Positions 54,446 through 64,000 of a stretch of DNA of 64,000 bases are shown here, piece after piece (the stretch's first letter is position 1; each line of letters opens with the position of its first letter). Below the pieces are notes generated by a model, which was given only the letters and a program-made list of their open reading frames with translations, searched no databases and had not been told where the DNA came from. Origin of the DNA: Mytilus galloprovincialis. Taxonomy: Eukaryota > Mollusca > Bivalvia > Mytilida > Mytilidae. Both the position numbers and the translations under genes were made by a program. The DNA is taken from positions 75,541,410 through 75,605,409 of the forward strand of contig NC_134839.1 in assembly GCF_965363235.1 (NCBI RefSeq), read 5' to 3'.

Positions 54446-56577
54446 TGTTGTGTACAAGTTATCATTTTGTACAAATTATAATTTGTACAAAAAAATTGTA
54501 CAAATTATAGTTTGTATTTTGACTTTGTACATATTGTAATTTGTACAAAAAGTGCCTGTACAAATTATAATTTGTACAAAATAAGGCTTAATTTCACTTA
54601 TAGCTTATACAATATTGTCTATATAATAAATTTCAAATTAAATGATAAAAATATATTTTCAATTTTAATTACGAATCAATATGAAACACACTTGATAACT
54701 CTATTTACAATACTTTACAATACTATACAATAATATACAATGCTCTTATTTGTTGGAGCAGGTGAGCGAACTATGACACCTTGAATTACACAATACATTC
54801 TGTTTTTTTGCATTTACACTTCGAATTGTTACAACCTCCTTTACATTTGCAATAGAGATAACCCTGTCCACCAGTTTTTGAATTTTTTTTCACAGCTTCC
54901 CTTAGAGAAAGTTGCAAATCTTGAATTTGTGTAACGGACAAAGAAGAGACACAAATTGATTCTACTTGGTTTCTGTTTAAGACTACTGATAAATTACCAG
55001 CTATTGTCCCAACACGGTGATCAAAATTTCCTACTTCTACAACAACACCTTGTATATTCCTCGGGTCGGTTGGTGCTCGGTCATATTGTGGTACACTTGT
55101 ATGTCTCCAACAGATAATTCACTCAGTTTCTGTTTTGTATTTTTTGTAAGGACATCTGCTTGTATTTGTTGGCCCGACAATGCATGTTTTCTTGCACGAA
55201 TGATCGGTGTTTCCACTTCCTCTGATACAACTTCAATGGTTGTACTAGTTGACCCAGAATCGTTCAGTTCTCTTTCTGATTCTACCGATTCAGCATCTGT
55301 GTTTTAATCCGTGCCATCAATCTCAATCTTACTGTTCTCCTCTGAAACCTCTTTAAACACTTTCTCCAAATTTTCCCCAGTTTCAAGATTTGGCAAAAGT
55401 TCCTCGGGCAAAGAAGATGAAGATAAACCTATTTATGGGTCAGAACCAAACAGAGCATTATAAGGTGATTGATCAATTACTCTGTGATATGATCTATTTT
55501 TCTGAAATTGCACGAAGCGCAAACCTTCAGGCCACTGTTGTGTGTCATTGTCATCCATGATATGAGCATTTCTTTAATGTCAGCATTTGCTCTTTCTACA
55601 GACCCTTGACTTTAGGGATGTCTTGGTCGCCCATGAACTATGACTAATTCTGACCATAACGATTTCAGTTCTGTGATTATATGTGCACTGAACTCTCTCC
55701 CATTATCGCTTTGGAGGATATGGGGTGCACCAAAGAGAAGAATAATGTCAAGTAATTGATACGAAACTTTAGCAGCTCTCTTATATCAGAGCTCTAAGCA
55801 CGCTAAATTTGGTGAGATGATCTTGATAGTGCATTATCCAATTAAATTCATGGTCATGGACAGATTGATGGTCTACAAGGTCAACCTGCCCTCTACAGTT
55901 AAAGTCATCAGAAATTATAGGGTTAACAACAAGTTTTGATAAGTCAGAACGTTTTCGTTTCAAGATACATTGTTCACAGTTGGTTGTGAATATGCGTATT
56001 GCTTCCTGGCTAATGTTAGAAAAATGTTTTTTTAGTTCTTTGTTAGTTTTATGGAGACCTCCATGACCGACCCTTTTCAATATCAGAAACTTCAATAACA
56101 TCATATTTCTTTAGTAAATGTCTGTCTTGGTCACTTTTCTTCAGTGCCTCTTTTGCATTTTTAACTTTAGAAATTAATTCATTCAATTTGTCCCTGGTAT
56201 ACAGATGTTTGTTCTTAGATGTGTTATTCTCAGGAAATTGCTCAACTTCTTGGTAAAATTTATCATGTTGATCAACAATACTAGCCATTTTTTTAACACC
56301 TTAACTTTTACTTTTGTTAATTACCATATGAAGGAACATTGAACAAGAGTCCAATTTATAACCTCAAGGCAATATAAATGAATCAATTTGTGACTTTAAA
56401 AATAGCACTGAAAAGTTTTTAAGTGGGTATCAACACTTTTGTTATCACAATATTCATATGATAAATTATTGTACAAGTTATAAGTGAAATTAAGCCTTAT
56501 TTTGTACAAATTGTAATTTGTACAAGCACTTTTTGTTCAAATAATAATTTGTACAAAATGATAACTTGTACACAACA
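54446..56577 (-). mobile_element. Ginger-like integrase DNA transposon, degraded
   Basis: Long terminal inverted repeats: TGTTGTGTACAAGTTATC at both ends, continuing through repeated TTTTGTACAAATTATAATTT words to GGCTTAATTTCACTTATA on both sides (about 110-165 bp; the left end has an extra segment of about 55 bp). Inside on the minus strand are integrase pieces. The 4-bp flanks TATA and TATC are close to a Ginger-type target duplication but not exact. Lies about 390 bases upstream of the gene B start. Confidence 0.75.
54750..56288 (-). pseudogene. Ginger integrase gene remnant (KRBA2/SCAND3-like)
   Basis: In order on the minus strand: an N-terminal region (55-70 residues); a zinc-binding HGGLHKTNKELKK with CEQC; core motifs GQVDLVDHQS, APHILQSDNGREFSAHI and GSVERANADIKE; and a C-terminal Cys-rich YCKCKGGCNNSKCKCKK. 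This matches the integrase of Ginger transposons and of the host genes derived from them. There are several stops and frame changes, one of them right after GRPRHP, so it is inactive. Confidence 0.75.
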
Positions 56578-57610
56578 TATCCAATTTTGCTTCAAAAAAG
56601 TCATGTGTATTTCTAAATGCAAAAGACCCTACGTCACAGACACTTCTGGAAATCCAAAAATATTACCTTATAGTGTACAGGTATTTTATCAGAACAAGTG
56701 CCTCTGTATATAGGCACATTATGCAGCTATTTTTGTTAAAATAAAACTAATAGTTGTGGTGTGTTGATTTTTACTTCCTTCAAAAGCCGGTTATACAGTC
56801 ATGAGTTGATGGTAGTTGTGTTTGCCCCCACCAGATTTTATCCTAGTTTTGTATTGTGCAATCTTATTTTGTTTGTGTAATTTTTCGTGAAATGTTGAAA
56901 TTCGTACTGTTGTTCTTTATTAATGGCCATATCTGTTTTCCTCGTCTTCTGGTTTGCTTGTCTGCGTGAAATCTTATCCCTCTTTCAATTACTTAACCAA
57001 TAGCAGGTGTTTAATCAAAACATTGCAACCAGACAGATTTTGTTTTCATCCCATTACTTTCTTATACGTTTAAATATTAAAACTCAGAGACACCAGGTTT
57101 ACAATTGTGTATGCCAGATAAAAATAAAAGGTTCACAGACACTATTACTATATTGGTTGATCGTTATGGAATTCACAGATGACGACGGATATGTCCATAT
57201 TATTGTACCAACAACAATCCCATCCTATTTTCTTCAAATGTGACTATAATAGATTTATCACCGAGGTTGTACTTACCAGAGCATTACGACAGTACCACAT
57301 GTAATACATGATTTCTTTACACTTCCAGAGGATATGAGATAACCACGGGTTTATGGTGTGGTTCGTGTAGATCCGTTTTCAGGTTTCTTTGTTGTGTTTT
57401 GTGTACTGTTGTTTGTCTTTTAATTGTTTTTCTTTCTTCTTATGCTACTAATTATGAGTTTGTTTTTCCACCTGTAAGTTTGAATACACTCATTCGCCTA
57501 GCTCTCTTTGCAATGCTGTTTTAGTCATTTTGCATCATCAATGTAAATATATACCTGATATATGTTAACATATATCTATTTATTTAATAAAATGCGATAT
57601 AATTATATTA

Positions 57611-57880
57611 TCGCTATTTTGTGCATTTTACCTTTGATCTTTTTTTGTGATAATTTTCATATCATGCTCCTCGCTTGAGATGGAAAATTATTGCTAGAAA
57701 CTAAGCAGGCACGTGGCGTTGCTAACGAAATTGACATGAAATTGACAACGTTGTCATAGGTAAAATAGCGATAAACAGATTATCATTGATCATCTCAACT
57801 CGATTGCCTTTCTCGCTTTCGCCGTCCGGCTCAAGCGAGAATATCAATCTCGTTGAGATGATCAACGGTAATCTATAATT
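57611..57880. mobile_element. 270-bp insertion with internal inverted repeats
   Basis: Absent from copy 1, which reads continuously at 1809/1810. It contains TCGCTATTTT and TTTTACC words matched by GGTAAAATAGCGA, and a GATCATCTCAAC / GTTGAGATGATC pair enclosing CTCGCTTTCGCC. Probably a foldback MITE. Confidence 0.65.
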
Positions 57881-58490
57881 ATTGTACTTAAATGTAATAC
57901 AAAATATGAAACTTACCAACGTGATTTAATAGTGTAAGGTTTGAATTATTTTATACCTTACAAAAACAAAGACTTTTACTATTCTGTTTAAACGTAATTT
58001 GATATGTATTAATCGTCAAATCCACTAACAATATAAAACGTATTGTTATTTGAAACAATACAAAGATATACAATATCCTTATTGTTTACCAATAAGATCA
58101 TGGTCTCTAAACATGAAGGGTATTGTCTTAATCCTTGTAAACCATAGGCATAACTCTGTGCCTCCCTCGAGATTTGAAGTTAAGGTGTACCTATCTACAT
58201 TGCATTAATTCATGCTGAACTTTGCAAGCCAAACATTTCCCTGTAGTTCATCAATACACGTTAAGCTAGTTATTTGTTTAATGAAAAAAAATATTTTAAT
58301 GATAATAGTTAACGCAGTGATATGTGCCGTCTATGTAATCTATTCATAAATTGTTAAAACAATTGTTGGTTTTGACGACCACGATGCTGAAAAAAAACCT
58401 GCCAACGTATTGTCAAAAGGTGGGAAAAACAAAAAGTATATCAATACCAATATAGGAAGTTGCCTAGTTACTTTTAGTACAATGAATATT

Positions 58491-58876
58491 TACGCGTCTG
58501 GCGTACTAAATTATAATCCTGGTACCTTTGATAACTATATTCACCACTGGGTCGATGCCACTGTAAGTGGACGTTTCGTCCCCAAGGCTCCCACCAGCCC
58601 AGTAGTCAACACTGAAGTGTTGACATGAATATAAATAATGTGGTCATTTCTTATAAATTTCCTGTGAACAAAACTTGGAATTTTCCGAAAAACTAAGGAT
58701 TTTCTTATACCAGACATAGATTACCTTAGCAATATTTGGCACAACTTTTTGGAATATTGGATCCTCAATGCTCTTCAACTTTGTACGTGTTTGGCTGTAT
58801 AAATATTTTTGATATGAGCGTCACTGATGAGTCTTATGTAGACGAAATGCGCGTTCTGGTATCTTTGGTAACTATT
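58491..58876 (+). repeat. Interspersed repeat R1 (full unit plus restart)
   Basis: Begins GCGTCTGGCGTACTAAATTA, passes GGTCGATGCCACTG, CAACACTGAAGTGTTGAC and TTGGATCCTCAATGC, and ends with GACGAAATGCGCGTTCTGGT, which is the start of a second unit. The spacing is about 356 bp. Inserted after the segmental duplication. Confidence 0.8.
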
Positions 58877-59604
58877 TACATACTTAATTTATTTTGAAAT
58901 TGTCTGAACGCATCTGTGTATCATGCCATTACCGAACATGGATACATATGTTTATAATGACTATTAAAGTGGTCGAAAGATAACAAATGGACATTTAAAC
59001 TCATAGGACGAAGATAAATTGATAATGCCACAATAGTATACTAACAAAACATAAAAAATTCAAAGTGACAAACTGAGTTACATGAATCACACAAAATAAA
59101 AAACAGGGTAATATCAGGGCTATCAAAAGGGTATATGTAGATCCCTCTCATCACGTTTCACTGTTGTGCTGCTCATGCAAATACAAACTCAGTGAACAGT
59201 CTAAATTGGTAATTCGGGCAAAGGAGTACAGCAATGTGGTCTAGACGGTTGGAACATTCTCGTCGTCATCTGTGAAAAAGATATTTTATATATCCAAAAG
59301 TTCATGATTATTATAATAAATACAAGTCTTGGAATATCGTTGCAATTGAGAGATATATGATTCGTATACAGGCGTTGCTGGAAAGTTATTACAAAGAAAA
59401 TACAGTTTTGTAAATGTTGTCATATGCTGTTCAGTGTTACTTGTATAGTAAATCAAAAATTAATCATTATATAAATAAAATTCGTAAGGGAGTAGAATTT
59501 CATTTAAAAGGTTTAAGGTAATGGTTGAGTGCCCATAAAGATGTTTAAGCCCGGTATTATCAGCCTGTCTCAAGCCAGGAGTCAGTAATCCTGTAGCGGC
59601 TATA

Positions 59605-59990
59605 AATAAAAGCAACTGTAGTATACTGCTGTTCGAAATTCATAAATCGATTGAAAAAAAACAATCCGGGTTACAAACAAAAACTGAGGGAAACGTATCA
59701 AATATAAGAGAACTACGACACAACAGAAATGTACCACACATAGAAACGAACTATAATGTAACAATCGCCATTTTCCTTACTTGTACAGGGCATTTTATGA
59801 AAAAAGTGGTGGAATGAACCTGGTTTTGTGGCATGCCAAACCTCCCGCTTTAATGGCAATGTTTATTATAACATTAAAATGACACGACAGGGTTACAATA
59901 AATTAATGGGAGAAAATATAGGACAGAGAAACAAACGAATAATAGCCATTAAAAGGTAACAGGTTAAAAAAGAATGTAAACGCCAGACGC
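59605..59990 (-). repeat. R6 reverse copy and neighbouring repeat
   Basis: GTAGTATACTGCTGTTCG, TGAGGGAAACGTATC and ACTACGACACAACAG are the reverse of R6. From about 59790 the CATTTTATGAAAAAAGTGG and GGTGGAATGAACCTGG words belong to the family also at 14930. Confidence 0.65.
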
Positions 59991-60136
59991 GCGCTACGTC
60001 CACACAAAACTATGCTCAGATGAACAAAAGTTTGAAAGCCATAACAACTACAAAGTTGAAGATCGCCGAGGATCTAACACTTGGTAAAAATGTCCATAGT
60101 TAGTTTGGACAAAGATACATCGTATTGATCAACCAA

Positions 60137-60580
60137 TTAGTGAAGGTGTCCGTAAAATTGACGAAGTGTCATTTTTAATCTGTCCTCCTCATAACTTTGT
60201 TGGAGCAGTTTCTGCGTTAGGAGCACACTCCTGTATATGAAGTCCGTATAGTGTGAACATGCACTAAAATAACGTATCAATTGAGATATGTAAACACCAT
60301 ACGAAGGGGCAGAGGGTATGTTACTGCTGAGAAATGAGAAATTGATAATTGGGAAGTTGAAATCGTCCCGTTTATCATAGATTTTCGTGTGAAGTCGTCC
60401 ATCTGTGTCAATATTGAGGACAAGATCAGGGTATGAAGCAGTCCTTTTAGTATCAGTAGTATCCTTAATTTCAAGTTCACTGGGATACATGAGATGCAAG
60501 TATTGGCTGAAATATGGGTTATTAAATGATAGGACATCATCAATATATTAGAAAGTAAAATTAAACAATTTCGCAAGGTA
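60137..60580 (-). pseudogene. Second Penelope-like RT fragment
   Basis: MYPSELEIKDTTDTKRTASY, then GRLHTKIYDKRDDFNFPII and APSYGVYISQLIRY, parallel to 32960-33230 but a different subfamily. The YLDD block is split between frames (SNILMMSYHLI region at 60520-60545), so the copy is broken. The flanking sequence down to 60780 is likely part of it. Confidence 0.7.
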
Positions 60581-60848
60581 CTTTTTCTGTTTGTCTTTTA
60601 GAAGGGTTGCCGTCTTCAATTGGTGTTTTTATGATATTATGCAGCATCAAACTGGCACTTTGTTCTATTTCCTGTTCGAACTGTTCACAATTTTTCATTA
60701 TGGAACTTTTATAGCTTACTTTTCGGTTTCAATTTTGAGTCAAATGTTATGGTGAAAAACTATTCGTAAATAAAACGTATTATTTTTAACCTTAGGATAT
60801 ATTAAATTGAGAAACAAATGTCTCATTGAAGCCTTTTTAAGTCAAATC

Positions 60849-60854
60849 TTTATT
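60849..60854 (-). terminator. Possible poly(A) signal of the A-type copy at 60949
   Basis: AATAAA on the minus strand, 95 bases past the stop codon of the terminal exon. Confidence 0.4.
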
Positions 60855-60948
60855 ATGCTTATACAATTTGTATGATCTACATTCGAAATGCCAGTGTTTT
60901 CACTGTTTCCTTATAATGCACAGCCGTTTTGGTTTCTTGAAAATAGAA

Positions 60949-61537
60949 TTAAACTGTGTTTTTTAAACCCCGGATATTTGAGGGAGAACTTGGTTGTGTT
61001 TTAAAGATATCACTCAGTGTTGAGTTTGCTCGACTCATAGTTTGTCTTTGATTCCTACTTGACAGAAAATCTAAACTGAAGTCCGCCTTTGTAATTTCTC
61101 CTCTTCTTTGGTTATCCGCTGAAAATTCTATTATAGCATTCGTTGATCTGCCCATTCCTCTATTCAATTCAACAGAAAACAACGTGTTATTCTCTTCAGT
61201 AATATACATGAAGAAAAGAAATGGATGATTTTTTATTCCAGGTTTGAGTCCTACACTACCAGTTGGCCGAATTCGAATTCGCTGATGCGGAGGTAGTAAA
61301 ATATCCATAGATTCGAAAACTAGTTTGTGATCCTTATGTTTAGAAATTATGTCTGCTAAATTTCGCTGCAAACAACATTCAGCTTTAAAATAAAGAGTTG
61401 TATTTTCTTTCAAAGTGTAGAATAACAAGACTTTGCACACCTTTCGATTTCCGTAAAATAAATCCAGTTCGTTTTTTAACGTTTCTGCAAAATTTTCATT
61501 TTCCCTCTTTCCACGTTTAATTGCAACTAAGGCTGCC
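60949..61537 (-). CDS. Terminal exon of a third A-type gene (A'')
   Basis: Acceptor CTTTTCAG, one base to complete Gly, then 195 codons and stop. AALVAIKRGKRENENF, LKNELDLFYGNRK, LLPPHQRIRIRPTG, LKPGIKNHPFLFFMY, FSVELNRGMGRSTNA, TKADFSLDFLSSR. Very close to the exon at 3682 and more distant from 9332. Upstream exons, if any, lie beyond 64000; none is seen between 61538 and the window end. Confidence 0.75.
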
Positions 61538-61668
61538 CTGAAAAGGACCAATATTGAGTAAAACTAGTACAATCCTATGTCTATAGATATAATATTCAAT
61601 ACGAACAAAGTGAAATGAGTATCTCATAAACATGTTTAAAAGAGGGACGAAAGATACCAAAGGGACAG

Positions 61669-61960
61669 TTTAACCCCGCCGCATTTTTGCGCCTGTTCCA
61701 AGTCAGGAGCCTCTGGCCTTTAATTTGTTAGTCTTGTATTATTTCTATTTTAGTTTTTTGTGTACAATTTGGAGTTAAGTATGGCGTTCATTATCACTGA
61801 ACTAGTATATTTTTGTTAAGGGGGCAGCTGAAGGACGCCTCCGGGTGCGGGAATTTCTCGCTACATTGAAGACCTGTTGGTGACCTTCTGCTGTTGTCTT
61901 TTCTATGGTCGGTGTGTTGTCATTTGACATATTCCCAATTTCCATTTTCAATTTTATACA
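61669..61960 (+). repeat. Penelope-like tail (copy 6)
   Basis: TTTAACCCCGCCGCATTTTT, CAGGAGCCTCTGGCC, GACGCCTCCGGGTGCGGG and a terminal TTTTCAATTTTATA. Close to the 33940 copy. Confidence 0.8.
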
Positions 61961-61965
61961 TCTAT

Positions 61966-62140
61966 AAAACCGCAGCACAGTATACGCCAATGATGCAGAA
62001 GTAGAGCATACGTCTATGAAACATCAGCAGAGTATACGTCAATGATACAGCAGTATAGAATACGTTAATCAGACATCAGAAGAGTATACGTCGATGAGAC
62101 AGCAGTATATTCTACGCAAATGATACATCAGTAGAGTATC
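61966..62140. repeat. Minisatellite (GTAGAGTATACGTCAATGA units)
   Basis: About five units of 33-36 bp built on CAGCAGAGTATACGTCAATG. Diverged units reappear at 62580-62700 (CAGCAGTAGGGTATACGTC) and at 4305. In the presumed intron 5' of the A'' exon. Confidence 0.8.
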
Positions 62141-62580
62141 TATGGCCCGATAACTCAGTTATTTTGTAGTGCAATTGTTTTAGACAATAAATTCAAATAA
62201 AAAAAATCGTACCTGCTCCCTCAATTATTATTTTTACAGTGTAGTGTACTATTATTTGGACAAATAATATAAAAATTATAGAAACTTCTACCACCTCTTA
62301 ATCAAAGAATATTGACAATTTTGTGTCAAAGGGGGTCTAAAATTAAGTCTGACAGCTTCAGACGTACTAAAATCTGACCTTTTTTAACTGGACCAAATAA
62401 CTACTTAACATAAAGATTAGCACCCAATTTTTTTAACATGTAATTTTCATTCCCTTACTTAATATTTCATTGATTAAATATCAAGAAATAAATTAGGAAA
62501 CTGTATAAAAAATGCAAGTTATACACTGCTCAAACTATGGATACAAAAAAACAAAAGACGATAATTGTGTCCTTGGACCG
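62140..62580. other. Intronic or intergenic stretch, nothing recognised
   Basis: AT-rich sequence between two blocks of the minisatellite, without frames or repeats I recognise. Confidence 0.5.
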
Positions 62581-62700
62581 TATGTCGATGAAACAGTCGA
62601 CGAGACAGCAGTAGGGTATACGTCAACTAGGCAGTAAAAGAGTTTATTCTTATACTAGTAAAACAGCTGTAGGATAAACATCAATAAGACAACCGTAGAA
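62580..62700. repeat. Minisatellite, second block
   Basis: GACGAGACAGCAGTAGGG, TATACGTCAACTAGGCAG, and further degenerate units ending CAATAAGACAACCGTAG. Confidence 0.65.
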
Positions 62701-62883
62701 CTACCTGTGAAAATCATTTATTATAAGGCAGACATTACGTGTGAAAGGGAACGAAGTCTGTATGATATTTTTTTTAATTCAAACCTTTCTTAACGTCAAA
62801 ATATGTTAAAAAAGAAACGGAAATTACGTAACGTTTCCGATTTTGGTTCTGTTGTTAGGGATTTTAGTTGTGATGTTATTTAA

Positions 62884-63479
62884 GGTGGTATGGGTGTCTT
62901 CCTCCATCTTGGATTGTAAAAAACAGAGAACCAAAGGTCCAGATTTTCCATCAAGTTAGCAAAATTTGATGCAGGAATGCAGATATTTAATGTGAATTTT
63001 CATTTATAAGAACCAATTTATGTAAAGAATATAACTTATAAATATAAATATTTTTGTAAATGTTAATTACTTTTGGTTGTTTTTAATTTTTTTTAAAATT
63101 GTCATTTTAAGGGGAGGTAACTCTAAAACAGTACAGTTTCTGAAGGATTCTACATGGAATTTTCCTATTTTGTATTTTAGCCGGAAAAAACGTACGGTGA
63201 CCCTATCTTTTCTTTTGATATTCTCAAAGCAGTGTCTGAAAGCTATCTTTTCCTGAAGTATTTAACAATTCTATCATTTTGTTTAGTTTCTAATTACAAA
63301 ATGGTGCTTTTTCCTGTATAACCCATACAAAATGTGTCATTTTGTCCCGTCCTGTAGCTTTAGAAAATGCGCGGTGACCTATCATTTTTATTTTATTTTT
63401 CAACATGTATCAATAGATACTACGTTTTGGCAAAGTATGAACAAATTCTATCATTTCTATTTTAGACTCCCATACCACC
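62884..63479. mobile_element. MITE with TTAA target duplication
   Basis: Inverted ends GGTGGTATGGGTGTCT and AGACTCCCATACCACC, flanked by TTAA on both sides (62880-62883, 63480-63483). 596 bp with no transposase. TTAA sites are typical of piggyBac-type elements, although the ends are not the canonical CCC-T motif. Confidence 0.8.
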
Positions 63480-63483
63480 TTAA

Positions 63484-64000
63484 ATTGACGTTATATTCAA
63501 TGTAAACAAAGAAACGCAATCATCAGATGACGTTTTTTTTTCATATCAAGGAATGATTAAAAATGAAATTGGTATTGCGTTCCTTCATATATTTTACTAG
63601 CCTGACAAAAATATATTTTACCCAGTCTCATGCAATAAAATTAACGGTACCAATTTTCTTGCACCAGATGCGCATTTCGACAGTACATGTCTCTTTAGTG
63701 ATGCTCGTGGCCAAAATATTTGAAATCCAAAGCTTATATAAAACAAACGAGACAGGAAAAAGGAAGTAGATTTCTGCACAAATGCGGGAAAACACAAAAG
63801 TCTGAAAATAAAAAAGTTTACGATTTTGATTTTTCCAGATTTTTTTCCCCGTTTTTTTTTTTTTTATTATTATCATTTTGTTGATTTTACTACTGTTATA
63901 GGGGACTTCGTCCCTTAATTCTCTTCTATATTCATACTACCTTTGTGCAACTGATAGAAATGAATTAAATGCATTGATTAATCCCCATTATCATAACAAT
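63484..64000. other. Window end, with a diverged SINE-like core
   Basis: At 63630-63745, ACCAGATGCGCATTTCGACA and CTCTTTAGTGATGCTCGTGG resemble the core of the R1-like fragments. The remainder is AT-rich with nothing recognised. Confidence 0.5.

Larger units (their letters stand above)
56605..60948. repeat. Segmental duplication block, copy 2
   Basis: Collinear with 1-3660 at about 80-85% by eye, including a short frame-free core near 57090-57600 and 58060-58480. It carries its own insertions: 57611-57880, R1 at 58491-58876, and about 1.1 kb of repeat and RT sequence from 59605 to about 60780. Lies 3' of the A-type exon at 60949. Confidence 0.8.

Noticed and set aside
58410-58628. 72-codon frame containing SGVLNYNPGTFDNY
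   Set aside because: It is a translation of the R1 repeat, found widely and inserted here within a duplicated non-coding block.

Overview
The window looks like a piece of a marine bivalve genome, most probably a Mytilus-type mussel. It is AT-rich and carries short multi-exon genes with GT-AG introns. It is packed with interspersed repeats of kinds I recognise from mussel sequence, with MITEs carrying clear target-site duplications, and with whole or decayed retroelements. Nothing prokaryotic is present. Family names come from recall of motifs; no database search was run.

The main host content is a minus-strand cluster of one gene family. Two multi-exon genes can be assembled by splice phase. 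Gene A has five exons between 20858 and 9332 (582 codons). Gene B has four exons between 54057 and 49353 (503 codons). Their exon boundaries and phases match, and the order of recognisable motifs suggests two ZU5-like modules followed by a UPA-like module, as in the PIDD1, ankyrin and UNC5 group, but with no death domain in these exons. Partial copies lie at 61537-60949 (A-type last exon), 7590-7423 (B-type 3' piece) and 5385-3682 (A-type last two exons). Along the minus strand the order is A, B, A, B-fragment, A, which suggests tandem duplication of an A+B pair. A block of about 4-5 kb around the last exon is duplicated (1-4216 and 56605-61537), and each copy later took its own insertions. 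Gene A carries an in-frame TAA three codons before the end of exon 2, so it may be a pseudogene or a null allele.

A plus-strand gene (32201-48121) encodes a P2X7-receptor-type cytoplasmic zinc-binding domain. It has an apparent one-base frameshift in exon 1, and its second exon is split by a 13.1 kb Gypsy-type LTR element (34961-48045). The LTRs are 2.4 kb and nearly identical, and the element has a 5-bp target duplication, gag, protease, pol and an unusual extra ORF near the 3' LTR. It looks whole and very young.

From 24373 to 31886 lies a 7.5 kb segment with perfect 8-bp hAT-type target duplications. Inside it are a broken DIRS-type tyrosine-recombinase retroelement, a 30-bp Cys/Gly minisatellite, a small MITE and a perfect 39-bp-arm hairpin. 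A Ginger-like integrase transposon (54446-56577) sits next to the 5' end of gene B. The remaining space is filled by at least six repeat families. One is a Penelope-like retroelement whose 3' tail occurs six times in the window. Several MITEs show CTG, TAA or TTAA target sites, and there is a 449-bp foldback.
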